Shown one piece after another: positions 25,269 to 33,274 of a DNA stretch of 64,000 nucleotides. Position 1 is the first letter of the stretch. Each line of letters opens with the position of its first letter. Both the position numbers and the translations under genes were made by a program. The notes under the pieces were generated by a model. The model worked only from the letters and a program-made list of their open reading frames with translations, ran no database searches and was not told where the DNA came from. This stretch comes from Ga0077527 sp964606765. Its GTDB lineage: Bacteria > Pseudomonadota > Gammaproteobacteria > Burkholderiales > SG8-41. The stretch is taken from assembly GCA_964606765.1 (NCBI GenBank), contig CAZSIR010000001.1:1-64000 (forward strand). The letters run 5' to 3'.

Positions 25269-25814
25269 ATGCGCATGTTGATCCGGCCTGCGGCTGCAGG
25301 CGACATGGTGCGGGTGCAGGCGATTTACGCCCACCACGTGCTGCACGGCACGGCTTCTTTCGAGGAAGTGCCGCCGGATCTTGCCGAGATGCAGCGCCGC
25401 CGTGACACCGTGCTGGCCGCCGGGTTGCCGTATCTGGTGGCGGAGGACGCTGGAGTGATCATCGGTTATGCCTATGCCGGGCTTTATCGTTCACGCACCG
25501 CCTACCGGCATACCGCAGAAGACTCGGTTTACCTGGATCCGCAAATGACCGGCCGTGGTGCCGGCCGCCTGCTGCTGGCGCAGGTGATGGCGCAATCCGC
25601 TGCTGCGGGGTATCGCGAACTGGTGGCTGTCATTGGCGACAGCGCCAACACCGCGTCGATCGGGCTGCATCGCGCGCTCGGATTCCGTGATGTCGGAACG
25701 CTGCGCAATGTCGGATTGAAATTCGGCCGCTGGCTAGACACGGTCATCATGCAACGCTCGATGGCTGCTGCAGAAGCGGCTGCCGCCGAAACGCGCGGCG
25801 GTGTTGCGGTCTAG
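25269..25814 (+). CDS. GNAT N-acetyltransferase, phosphinothricin acetyltransferase-like
   Basis: A 181-residue GNAT protein. It starts MRMLIRPAAAGDMVRVQAIY, has the THDTASFEE-like block (GTASFEEVPPDL) and the acetyl-CoA loop MTGRGAGRLLL, and ends with LHRALGFRDVGTLRNVG. The order matches the Pat/YncA group that acetylates phosphinothricin or methionine sulfone-type amines. The ATG at 25269 is preferred over longer upstream frames because it matches the family start. Its stop overlaps the end of the converging gene by four bases. Confidence 0.88.
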   Translation: MRMLIRPAAAGDMVRVQAIYAHHVLHGTASFEEVPPDLAEMQRRRDTVLAAGLPYLVAEDAGVIIGYAYAGLYRSRTAYRHTAEDSVYLDPQMTGRGAGRLLLAQVMAQSAAAGYRELVAVIGDSANTASIGLHRALGFRDVGTLRNVGLKFGRWLDTVIMQRSMAAAEAAAAETRGGVAV

Positions 25815-26083
25815 CGTTTTTCCGCGGTCACCCGGCCCTGCGCGTTGACATAGACCCGGTAGCGGTTTTTGTCGCTGCAGGTGGCGAGGTAGTCACGGTC
25901 AGCCTGGGTGACCACGCTGACGACCTGGCCGCAGGGCAGCCCCAGCACGGAAATGGTCGCCGTCAGGTCCTTGGCGAGGGAGGCATTTTCGGCTGCTGCA
26001 GCGGGCATGCAGGCCGCAGCCAGCAGCACTGCCAGTCCGAGGCTTTGCAGCAAGGCGGGAGAACTTCGCGGTGAAATTTTCAT
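25811..26083 (-). CDS. Small exported protein, unknown
   Basis: About 90 residues with a signal peptide (LLQSLGLAVLLAAACMPAAAA) and a mature part of about 60 residues with two cysteines (GLPCGQVVSV, DYLATCSDK) that could form a disulfide. I do not recognise a family. Start choice is uncertain: ATGs at 26083 and 26092 and a TTG at 26104 are in frame. It is encoded 21 bases after the lipoprotein gene on the same strand and probably shares its transcript. Confidence 0.55.
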   Translation of the reverse strand: MKISPRSSPALLQSLGLAVLLAAACMPAAAAENASLAKDLTATISVLGLPCGQVVSVVTQADRDYLATCSDKNRYRVYVNAQGRVTAEKR

Positions 26084-26104
26084 GTCGTCCATTATCCTGC
26101 GCAA

Positions 26105-26821
26105 TCAGATTTTTGCAAATTTGACCGGGTCGGTCAGCACGTTCCACAAGGCCTCGCGCGAACCCATGATGGCATTGGCCAGCGCCGGATCGCCGTCCTT
26201 CAGCAGGCCGTGAACCTTCGACAGCAGCTGGTCATAACTCTGGCGCAGTTGCGTCACAGTGACGTTGCCGCCGCCCTGGTGCAGCGCTTTGGCGCGGTTC
26301 AGCAGATCATCGACCTGGTTTTTCAGGGCGAGCTTGGTGAAGACGCCGATCGCGTCGGTATCCTTCAAGCGCTGTTCCAGCGTGGCCAGCGCCATCGGCG
26401 GCACTGCGGCCGGAGCCGGGTTGGCGACCGGGGTTTTCGGCTCGGGGCTGGCCGGTGCCGGCTTGGGCGAAACCGCTGCTGCCGTTTTGACCGGCGGCTG
26501 GACTGCGGCCCTGGTTTTGCCCGTGGTGGAAGCGGCTGGCACTGCAGTTGGTGGCGCGGTCGCCGGCGTTTTGGGTGTTGGCGCAGGCGGTTCGGCGGAC
26601 GCTGCAGAACTTGCCGGGGCCGCAACGGAAGCCTGCGGCGGCGGCTCTGCAGCCGCTTGCGGTGGCGTGGCGGGCGCTGACCGCTGCGGTCCGGTCGCAG
26701 CTTGTCCGGTTGTGAGCGGGCTGATCGGTGGCGGCTCCGCCTTTTCTGTGTCAGGCAGCGCGCAGCCGCTCAACTGTGCCAGCAGCAGCGTCGCGATGAC
26801 GTGGTTTGAATGTGAATGCAT
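26105..26821 (-). CDS. Proline/alanine-rich lipoprotein, unknown
   Basis: A 238-residue protein with a lipobox (LSGC, Cys at residue 20). Residues about 25-140 are low-complexity, rich in Pro, Ala and Thr, and look like a flexible periplasmic spacer. The C-terminal 90 residues form a helical domain (LEQRLKDTDAIGVFTKLALK, VTQLRQSYDQLLSKVHGLLK). The C-terminal part is the likely functional unit. No named family is recognised. The long Pro/Ala region also produces a spurious open frame on the opposite strand. Confidence 0.65.
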   Translation of the reverse strand: MHSHSNHVIATLLLAQLSGCALPDTEKAEPPPISPLTTGQAATGPQRSAPATPPQAAAEPPPQASVAAPASSAASAEPPAPTPKTPATAPPTAVPAASTTGKTRAAVQPPVKTAAAVSPKPAPASPEPKTPVANPAPAAVPPMALATLEQRLKDTDAIGVFTKLALKNQVDDLLNRAKALHQGGGNVTVTQLRQSYDQLLSKVHGLLKDGDPALANAIMGSREALWNVLTDPVKFAKI

Positions 26822-26987
26822 CAGTAGTATTCAGTTTTTGTCGCCAGAGTGATGGACAGGGTTTGCCTGTTTCCTGAAGATAATTTGAGCGGTATTTGTG
26901 GCCGTGGTTCCCCCAACAACGCCGCTGACGCAGTTCCGTTATCATGCCGTGGTCGCTGGATGACGACAGCCTGACAACAGGAATACC

Positions 26988-27206
26988 GTGGAAACGCGCC
27001 AATTTCAACTCAATGATGAACATGTCCGGCTTTGCGATCTGCTGAAGCTCGCCGGCATTGCCGACAGCGGCGGACGCGGCAAGCAGCTGGTGGCCGAGGG
27101 CAAAGTCACTGTCGACGGCCAGCCGGAAAGCCGCAAAACCGCAAAAATCCGCGCCGGACAGACCGTGCTCTGTCACGGCATCCAGATTCAAGTGCTGGCG
27201 AAATAA
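26988..27206 (+). CDS. S4-domain RNA-binding protein, YbcJ-like
   Basis: A 72-residue single S4 domain protein (VRLCDLLKLAGIADSGGRGK, VAEGKVTVDGQPESRKTAKI). Small S4 proteins of this kind bind structured RNA and are sometimes linked to ribosome assembly. The GTG at 26988 is the only start that gives the full domain. It is followed 11 bases later by slyX. Confidence 0.88.
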   Translation: METRQFQLNDEHVRLCDLLKLAGIADSGGRGKQLVAEGKVTVDGQPESRKTAKIRAGQTVLCHGIQIQVLAK

Positions 27207-27217
27207 GAAATACGGCC

Positions 27218-27418
27218 ATGGATGCACGGCTTTCTGAAATTGAAATCAAGCTGAGCTTCAGCGAAGACCTGCTGGAGGAACTGAACCGCATCGTGGCGCG
27301 TCAGCAGCAGCAGATCGCGGCACTGGAACAGCAGCTGCGTGAACTGCGTTTGCAGATGCAGCGCAGCCAGCCTGCGGATGAGGGGGGTTCCGGCCACGAA
27401 ATCCCGCCGCATTATTGA
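27218..27418 (+). CDS. slyX: SlyX family protein
   Basis: A 66-residue coiled-coil protein typical of SlyX (IEIKLSFSEDLLEELNRIV, QQQQIAALEQQLRELRLQMQ) ending in the conserved PPHY. Function is unknown in the family. The ATG at 27218 is chosen because upstream in-frame starts lie inside the S4 gene. Co-transcription with the upstream gene is likely. Confidence 0.88.
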   Translation: MDARLSEIEIKLSFSEDLLEELNRIVARQQQQIAALEQQLRELRLQMQRSQPADEGGSGHEIPPHY

Positions 27419-27429
27419 CTGACTGAGAC

Positions 27430-28656
27430 ATGAACAAGCCGGAAAAACTGTCCCATCCACCGCTGCCGGTCGTCGAAGCGCAGGCCCTGGGCTTTGCGCC
27501 GGATCGCCTGCTGCGCATCGCCGCCGCGCTGAATGCGGAAATCGCGCGCAACGCGCTGCCCGGCGCAGTGCTGATGATTGCCCGGCGCGGCAGGCTGGCC
27601 TATTGCGAAACCTTCGGCCACCTTGATCCGGCTGCGCGAACGGCAATGCCTGCCGATGCGCTGTTCAGCATTGCCTCGATGACCAAGCCGCTGGTGACGG
27701 TCGGCGCGCTGATGCTGGCGGAGGCGGGACGGATCGGCATCAATGAACCCGTCGGAAAATATCTGCCGCAGCTCGCGCAGATGCAGGTCAATCCACCGCA
27801 ATGCGACGGCAGCGCCGGTTCGCCGACGGTGCCTGTGAACCGGCAGATGACCGTTGAAGACCTGATGCGCCACACCGCAGGCCTGAGTTACGGCCGAGGC
27901 GACAAGGCCTTGTACGCGCGATACCCGTTTTCTTCGGATGTGGCGTCGACAAAATGGACGGGCGGGGAGTTTCTCGGCCAGCTCGCGGCGCTGCCGCTGC
28001 ATTACCAGCCGGGTTCGATGTGGGAGTACAGCCTGGGCCTTGACGTGCTGGGCCTGCTGATCGAAGCCGTCACCGACATGCCGCTGGCGCAGTACCTGGA
28101 CGAAAATCTGTTCCAGCCGCTGCGGATGCGCGATACCGCATTCACGGTGCCTAAGGGTGAGGTGGCGCGTTACGCCAGGGCGCTGCCGCTGGATCCGCTG
28201 ACACAACAGCCGCAGACTTTGCGCGACGGCACCACGCCGCATAAATTCGATTGCGGCGGCGGCTGCGCGGTGTCGACCGCGGCTGATTACCTGCGTTTTG
28301 CGCAGATGCTGCTGAACGGCGGCGAGCTTGATGGCGTGCGCGTGCTGTCGCGCAAGACCGTCGAGTACATGACCACCGACCATCTCGGGCCCGAAGTCGA
28401 TCTGTCCAGGCTGAATGACTATCCCAACATCCGCGGTTATGGTTTCGGCCTGGGTGTTGCGGTACGGCGCAGTGCGGGCCGCGGCGGCATGCCCAGTTCC
28501 GCCGGCGAATTCCACTGGGCGGGTTCAACCGGCACTTATTTCTGGGTCGATCCGGCCGAGGCGCTGGTGACCGTGTTCATGGCCCATGCCCCGGGCGCCA
28601 TCCGTTATTACCATCGCCAGTTGCTGCACGCGCTGGTGCTCCAGGCCCTGGACTAG
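27430..28656 (+). CDS. Class C beta-lactamase-fold serine hydrolase
   Basis: A 408-residue protein of the beta-lactamase/penicillin-binding fold used by many esterases. The nucleophile motif SxxK is SMTK (in FSIASMTKPLVTVGAL, about residues 77-92). The YxN-like element is YSLG in WEYSLGLDVLGLLIEA, and the C-terminal HWAGSTGTYFWVDP matches the third box (a KTG equivalent). There is no signal peptide, so it is probably a cytoplasmic esterase rather than an antibiotic beta-lactamase. It lies 11 bases after slyX. Confidence 0.85.
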   Translation: MNKPEKLSHPPLPVVEAQALGFAPDRLLRIAAALNAEIARNALPGAVLMIARRGRLAYCETFGHLDPAARTAMPADALFSIASMTKPLVTVGALMLAEAGRIGINEPVGKYLPQLAQMQVNPPQCDGSAGSPTVPVNRQMTVEDLMRHTAGLSYGRGDKALYARYPFSSDVASTKWTGGEFLGQLAALPLHYQPGSMWEYSLGLDVLGLLIEAVTDMPLAQYLDENLFQPLRMRDTAFTVPKGEVARYARALPLDPLTQQPQTLRDGTTPHKFDCGGGCAVSTAADYLRFAQMLLNGGELDGVRVLSRKTVEYMTTDHLGPEVDLSRLNDYPNIRGYGFGLGVAVRRSAGRGGMPSSAGEFHWAGSTGTYFWVDPAEALVTVFMAHAPGAIRYYHRQLLHALVLQALD

Positions 28657-28749
28657 GCAAAGGGAGGGGGGAGAAACCCCTTGCTGGTTCCGTCCGGCTA
28701 AGCCGTTGTTTTCATTGAAGGATGATCTGTACAGTGAGATAATGGCGCG

Positions 28750-29118
28750 ATGAATGATTCACAACCCCCATCCCAATCCCCGCGGGCGCGCATGCAGGAA
28801 CTGCTGGCGATCCCGGACCGTAACCGTACCGATGCCGAGTGGGACGAGCTCAACGAGCTCGAAATCGCGCTGGCCTCCGGCAACCGTCCCGGCGCACCCG
28901 ATCCGCAATCCCGTTCCATTCACCAGCGGCCGAACAATGGCGGTTCCGGACGCATGCAACAGGCCGGCGGCGGTAACCGCCCGCAAGGCCAGAACAAGGG
29001 GCCGGGCGGTGGCGGCGGTAAAAAATTCCACAAGCGGCCCGGCAAGCGTCGCGGCGGTGGTGGTGGCAGCGGTGGCGGCAACAACGGCGGCAATGCCGGC
29101 GGCGGTCCGGCGCAATAA
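28750..29118 (+). CDS. Small protein with Gly-rich basic tail, unknown
   Basis: A 122-residue protein. Residues 1-50 form a short acidic helical region (AIPDRNRTDAEWDELNELEI). The second half is low complexity, with basic patches (KKFHKRPGKRRGG) and long Gly runs mixed with Asn. The tail resembles RGG-type nucleic-acid-binding tails, so RNA or DNA binding is possible but not shown. It lies 93 bases after the serine hydrolase and about 64 bases before another short gene. Confidence 0.6.
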   Translation: MNDSQPPSQSPRARMQELLAIPDRNRTDAEWDELNELEIALASGNRPGAPDPQSRSIHQRPNNGGSGRMQQAGGGNRPQGQNKGPGGGGGKKFHKRPGKRRGGGGGSGGGNNGGNAGGGPAQ

Positions 29119-29182
29119 GCCCGGTTGCGCGGCGCGCAGCATCCAATTCCGTTCCCTGTCTTGAATTCCGGAATCAGCAGCC

Positions 29183-29458
29183 ATGGCCATGAAGCCCGCT
29201 GAACTGCAAAAGTTCAATGCGATGAAACTGGTGAACCGGATGAAAAACACCCCCGGCATCCGCGCCCTTCCCGGCGCGGACTCCGCGCCGGTGGATCGCC
29301 GTGAACAGCGTCGCCTCGATCAGGCCGCGGGCCTGGTGCCGTTTGCCGTCAAACTCAATGGCGACCTGATCCGGCAAATCCACGCCCTGGCCAGCCAGCG
29401 CAAAACCGCGGTCAATGAACTCGTTGCCGAACTGCTGCAAAAAGCGCTGAAAAAGTAA
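29183..29458 (+). CDS. Small protein with ribbon-helix-helix-like C-terminus, unknown
   Basis: A 91-residue protein. The C-terminal half has the pattern strand-helix-helix (VPFAVKLNGDLIRQIHALAS, then KTAVNELVAELLQKALK), as in Arc/MetJ-type DNA-binding proteins. The N-terminal half is polar. It could be a small DNA-binding protein or an antitoxin without a visible partner; no toxin-like gene is adjacent. It converges on the epimerase gene. Confidence 0.55.
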   Translation: MAMKPAELQKFNAMKLVNRMKNTPGIRALPGADSAPVDRREQRRLDQAAGLVPFAVKLNGDLIRQIHALASQRKTAVNELVAELLQKALKK

Positions 29459-29476
29459 TTTAATCCCGTGCCGGAT

Positions 29477-29896
29477 TCAGGCGTGGTGCGCGCCGCCTGC
29501 CGGCAATTCCGCCAGTTCAATCAGACAGTTCTCCGTCGCCGACGGGTCAAGAAAGGCGATGCGGCAGCCGGCATGGCCGATGCGCGGCACCGGGTCCAGC
29601 AGCGGTATGCCCTTGGCCTTCAGTTCCGCCAGGGCTTCGTCGATGTTCTCGACTTCAAGGCAGACGTGATTCAGTCCGCCCTTGCCTTCGGCAATCAGCT
29701 TCGCCTGCTTGCTGTCCGGGGTCAGCCCCGCGATCAGCTCGACCATCGAATCACCGACCGGATACAGTGCGAGCCGGCGGGTCGCATTGTCTTCAGTGCC
29801 TTCCAGCTTGATGCCGAAACAGCCTTCCCATAATTTGCGGCTGGCTTCCACATCGCGAACAACAATGCCGACGTGTTCTATGCGTTTGACTTTCAT
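29477..29896 (-). CDS. Methylmalonyl-CoA epimerase (vicinal oxygen chelate fold)
   Basis: A 139-residue VOC-fold enzyme, matching the length and motifs of methylmalonyl-CoA epimerase: KRIEHVGIVVRDVEASRKLW at the start, with the first metal His in EHVGI, GGLNHVCLEVENIDEALAEL and a metal Glu near NCLIELAEL. It would interconvert (R)- and (S)-methylmalonyl-CoA in propionate metabolism. The ATG at 29896 after GGGGGAGGACC is clear. No mutase gene is adjacent, so a related VOC enzyme is possible. Confidence 0.75.
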   Translation of the reverse strand: MKVKRIEHVGIVVRDVEASRKLWEGCFGIKLEGTEDNATRRLALYPVGDSMVELIAGLTPDSKQAKLIAEGKGGLNHVCLEVENIDEALAELKAKGIPLLDPVPRIGHAGCRIAFLDPSATENCLIELAELPAGGAHHA

Positions 29897-30037
29897 GGTC
29901 CTCCCCCGTATTTGTCCGTCCTGATGACTGCGGCATGATGCGCCGGGAAATCCGCGCATTCAAGTGCGCGAGTCGTGGCGCCCAACAACGGATGTCCTCG
30001 GTGTAACATGCGGGCACACCCGCAACACCGAGCACCC

Positions 30038-30466
30038 ATGACTGCCGATATCCAGCCCGCGCCTGCGCAATGGCGTTCCACAGTGCCGCTGTACATCCAC
30101 CTCGGTTTCGAGCTTGATGCGCTGGGTGACGGACACGCCCAGGTCAGCCTGCGTTTTCAGCCGCATCTCGGCAATTCGCGCGGTGATGTGCATGGCGGCA
30201 CGGTGGCGGCGATCATTGATGCCGCGATGTCGCAGGCCGTGCGTTCGCTGGTGGACATGGAAATGGGCGTGGCAACCATGACCATGAATCTCAGTTACCT
30301 TGCGCCGGCCCGGGGCCGTGTCGTCTGCAAGGGCGTGGTCATCAAACGCGGGCGCAGTATCATGTTCACCGAGGCTGAAGTGTTCGGCGAGGACGGCGTG
30401 CTCGCCTGCAGGGCCAGTGCCAGTTACCGTGTGCTGCCGAAAACGGTTTATCAGCAAAAGCCGTGA
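30038..30466 (+). CDS. PaaI-type hotdog-fold thioesterase
   Basis: A 142-residue acyl-CoA thioesterase-family protein. Hotdog motifs are NSRGDVHGGTVAAIIDAAMS, with the HGG turn followed by the catalytic Asp, and ATMTMNLSYLAPARG. PaaI-like enzymes clear stalled CoA esters in the cytoplasm. The ATG at 30038 gives the family start. It precedes the OsmC-like selenoprotein candidate by 61 bases and may be co-transcribed. Confidence 0.85.
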   Translation: MTADIQPAPAQWRSTVPLYIHLGFELDALGDGHAQVSLRFQPHLGNSRGDVHGGTVAAIIDAAMSQAVRSLVDMEMGVATMTMNLSYLAPARGRVVCKGVVIKRGRSIMFTEAEVFGEDGVLACRASASYRVLPKTVYQQKP

Positions 30467-30527
30467 CGGAGGCAAAACAGTTTTTGACCAAACGCGGCGA
30501 CATGCCGCGACAACCGGAGGAGGCGCC

Positions 30528-31094
30528 ATGAACAAGCCGCTGGGCAATGAAGATCTTTCCGAGAAACCGGGTGAACGCATCATCGACCGGCCCGAGCTGC
30601 CGGCCGGCGGCGTGACCAACGAGAACGATGTGCACACCGAGGTGATTGCCGGTGAAATGCATCTTAAGCGCGGCATCATGGGCAAATTCGAGGTATTCAC
30701 CGACGAGGCGCCGCGCCTCGGCGGCACCGACAAATTTCCTTCGCCAATGACCTATCTGGCGATGGCGGTGGGCTTTTGACTGCTGACCCAGGTTGCGCGG
30801 TACGCGCACATGATGAAAATGAAAGTCAGCGGCGCCAGCTGCCGCGTGCTGTTCCGCAAGCACCTTGGCGGCTCGGTGCTCAAGGGCACGGTGTTCAACA
30901 AGTGGGAAAGCGTGGACACTTTTCTCAAGCTTGACAGCGACGAGCCCGAAGACAAACTGGCCCACCTGATCAAAAACGCCAAGGCGGGCTGTTTTGCCGA
31001 AGGCCTGATTGTCCAGCCGGTGCCGCTGAACAGCCATGTCGAGGTCAACGGCCGGCCGTTTCACATCGAGGGTGTGACGGCGGGTCGACAATAA
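30528..31094 (+). CDS. OsmC-family peroxide-reductase-like protein with in-frame UGA (candidate selenocysteine)
   Basis: Read through a TGA at 30777-30779 this is a 188-residue OsmC/Ohr-fold protein. The ATG at 30528 has a strong GGAGGAGG site. Residues 1-83 end in FPSPMTYLAMAVGF and the codon after it is TGA; the frame continues with LLTQVARYAHMMKMKV. OsmC proteins have their peroxidatic Cys exactly there (consensus PSP...L...GxC), so residue 84 would be selenocysteine. The second redox Cys is present in KAGCFAEGL. Both halves are in one frame and neither is a whole domain. A hairpin just after the UGA fits a bacterial SECIS. A simple nonsense mutation or read error is the alternative. Confidence 0.8.
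30777..30812 (+). promoter_or_regulatory. Candidate bacterial SECIS element
   Basis: The UGA is 30777-30779. Nineteen bases later comes the loop GGTAC (30799-30803), closed by TGCGC (30794-30798) and GCGCA (30804-30808). A bulged T at 30793 and further pairs G30792-C30809, A30790-U30811 and C30789-G30812 extend the stem. An apical loop beginning GGU at about this distance, with a bulged U below the stem, is the layout of the E. coli fdhF element (GGUUGCAGGUCUGCACC, as I recall it). Confidence 0.65.
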
Positions 31095-31132
31095 ATCCGC
31101 GACAGCGGATGGTTCATTTCACAGGAGTTTGC

Positions 31133-32125
31133 ATGCAGCACGCAAGGCATCACGGTTTCATCGCCGCCGCGGCATGGCTGGCCGCCACGCTTCCCGCATT
31201 TGCCGCCCAGCCCGTTGCGGATCCCGCTCCCGGTTTCCCCAGCCGTCCCCTGCGCCTGATCGTGCCGTTCACGCCCAGCGGCCCGAATGACCAGCTGGCG
31301 CGCATGGTCGGTGCGAAGCTGACGGAATCCTGGGGGCAGCAGGTGGTTGTCGACAACCGCCCCGGCGCCGGCACCGTCATCGGCACCGAACTCGCGGTGC
31401 GCTCACCGGCAGATGGACACACGCTGCTGATGATTTCACTCAGCACGGCGGTGAATCCTGTGCTGCAGAAAAAACTGCCGTTCGACACGGAAAAGGATCT
31501 GGTGCCGCTGATCAACCTGGCGCTGTCGCCGAACGTGCTGGTGGTGCATCCGGGCGTGGCGGCGAGCAATGTCGCCGGCTTGCTGGCGCTGGCAAAGGCC
31601 AAGCCCGGGGACATCATCTATGCCTCCGGCGGTGCGGGCTCGACCACCCATCTGGCGGGCGAACTGCTGGCCAGCATGGGCGGCGTGAAGATGACCCATG
31701 TGCCGTACAAGGGCGCAAGTCCGGCAACCATTGACCTGCTTGGCGGGCGGGTTTCCTGCATGTTCGGCACCATTCTGCCGACCCTGCCGCACATCAAGTC
31801 CGGCAAGCTGCGCGCCATCGGCACCAGTTCGCTGCAACGCTCCCCCGTGTTGCCGGATGTGCCGGCGATTGCCGAAACCCTCAAGGGATTTGAAGCGGTA
31901 TCGTTCTACGGCGTTGCGGTGCCCGCGGGTGTGCCCAGGCCGGTGATGAACAAACTCAATTTCGAAATGGCACGCATCATTACGGCGGCTGATACCCGGG
32001 AGCAGCTGCGCCAGCAGGGCGCCGAAGCCGTGGGCAATTCGCAGGCGGAATTCACTGCATTTTTCCGCAGGCAGATGAGCAAGTGGGCGGGCGTCATCAA
32101 GGCCGCAGGCCTGCAGGCGCAATAG
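31133..32125 (+). CDS. Bug/TctC-family periplasmic solute receptor 3
   Basis: A 330-residue receptor with signal peptide ending LAATLPAFAAQ. Pocket segments are VPFTPSGPNDQLARMV, where a polar PSGPN replaces the more common AGG, and VVDNRPGAGTVIGTELAV. HVPYKGASPATIDLL follows. The ATG at 31133 after ACAGGAGTTTGC is clear. It is followed by receptor 4 in the same direction, a tandem pair that looks like a duplication since diverged. Confidence 0.92.
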   Translation: MQHARHHGFIAAAAWLAATLPAFAAQPVADPAPGFPSRPLRLIVPFTPSGPNDQLARMVGAKLTESWGQQVVVDNRPGAGTVIGTELAVRSPADGHTLLMISLSTAVNPVLQKKLPFDTEKDLVPLINLALSPNVLVVHPGVAASNVAGLLALAKAKPGDIIYASGGAGSTTHLAGELLASMGGVKMTHVPYKGASPATIDLLGGRVSCMFGTILPTLPHIKSGKLRAIGTSSLQRSPVLPDVPAIAETLKGFEAVSFYGVAVPAGVPRPVMNKLNFEMARIITAADTREQLRQQGAEAVGNSQAEFTAFFRRQMSKWAGVIKAAGLQAQ

Positions 32126-32137
32126 CATAAAATAATC

Positions 32138-32155
32138 AATTAAATCAAATATTTA
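32138..32155 (+). repeat. AT-rich 18-bp dispersed motif, copy 3
   Basis: AATTAAATCAAATATTTA, 12 nt after the stop of Bug receptor 3 and before receptor 4. Confidence 0.6.
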
Positions 32156-32214
32156 AAATACCCCGCGAAGTTTGCAAGCAAAATACGGCTTCGCTTTACC
32201 GTTTGAGAGAGACC

Positions 32215-33219
32215 ATGATCCAGCCATTCAAAATGCGTATCCACGGTGCCGCACTCGCCTGCAGTGTGGTTCTGGCACTGTGTTTTGTTGCAAGCGCAGA
32301 GGCCGCAGAAGATGCCGCGAAGTATCCGTCCAAGGCGATCCGTTTCATCGTGCCGTTCCCGCCCGGCGGCGGCAATGACACCATCGCGCGCCTGGTCGGC
32401 CAGCAGATGGCATCAACGATGGGGCAGCAGATCATGGTGGATAACCGGCCCGGCGCGGCCGGCGCGCTGGGTGCGCAGATTGCGGCAACGTCTCCGGCCG
32501 ACGGCTACACCATTTTCCTCGCCGGCGTCGGCAGCCACGGACTGAATCCGAACCTGCGCAAGAAACTGCCGTACGACGCCGTCAAGGATTTCGATGCGGT
32601 GAGCCTGATTGCCTCCGCACCGCTGCTGGTGGTGGTGCATCCGTCGCTGCCGGTGAAATCCGTGAAGGAACTGGTTGCTCTGGCCAAATCCAAACCCGGC
32701 GCCATCAATTACGCATCCAATGGCACCGGCGGGTCCTCGCACATGGCGGTGGAACTCTTCGACATGATGAGCGGCACGAAAATGCTGCATGTGCCATACA
32801 AGGGACTGACCCCGGCGCTGACCGATCTGCTCTCGGGCGAAGTGCAGGTGATGTTTTCCAGCGCGGTGGCCATGCTGCCGCAGGTGAAGGCGGGGCGGCT
32901 GCGTGCGATAGCAATGACCGGCAGCAAACGTTCCGAAGCCATCCCGGATATTCCCACCGTGGCCGAAGCCGGCGTCAAAGGCTATGAAACCGGTTCCTGG
33001 TACGGCGTGGTTGCGCCGGCCGGCACGCCCAGGTACGCGATTGACAGGCTGAGCAGCGAAATCATCCGCATCACCAAATCACCGCAGGTCACCAACAAGC
33101 TGGTGGAGGAGGCGGTGATACCCGTGGGCAGCACGCCGGTCGAGTTCTCGGCCTATATCAAGTCGGAAATTGCGCGCTGGGGCAAGGTCATCAAGGCGGG
33201 ACAGATCAAGATCGAGTGA
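32215..33219 (+). CDS. Bug/TctC-family periplasmic solute receptor 4
   Basis: A 334-residue receptor with signal peptide (AALACSVVLALCFVASAEAA, cleavage near residue 30). PFPPGGGNDTIARLV and VDNRPGAAGALGAQIA form the pocket. HVPYKGLTPALTDLL is the later motif. The ATG at 32215 follows GAGAGAGACC; a TTG at 32203 would add four residues. Downstream it converges on the MscS gene with 55 bases between. Confidence 0.92.
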   Translation: MIQPFKMRIHGAALACSVVLALCFVASAEAAEDAAKYPSKAIRFIVPFPPGGGNDTIARLVGQQMASTMGQQIMVDNRPGAAGALGAQIAATSPADGYTIFLAGVGSHGLNPNLRKKLPYDAVKDFDAVSLIASAPLLVVVHPSLPVKSVKELVALAKSKPGAINYASNGTGGSSHMAVELFDMMSGTKMLHVPYKGLTPALTDLLSGEVQVMFSSAVAMLPQVKAGRLRAIAMTGSKRSEAIPDIPTVAEAGVKGYETGSWYGVVAPAGTPRYAIDRLSSEIIRITKSPQVTNKLVEEAVIPVGSTPVEFSAYIKSEIARWGKVIKAGQIKIE

Positions 33220-33274
33220 TCGCGTTCGGGGGCACGGCTCCGGCGGATTCGCAGAGTGCGGGCCCTGCAGCGGC

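Noticed and set aside
26210..26852. Plus-strand Gly/Ala-rich frames opposite the Pro-rich lipoprotein
   Set aside because: They are complements of the Pro/Ala codons and have no start context or domain.
30810..31094. Second half of the OsmC gene as an independent small gene
   Set aside because: It starts at an internal ATG without a ribosome site and lacks half the fold; it is in frame with the upstream half across a single TGA.
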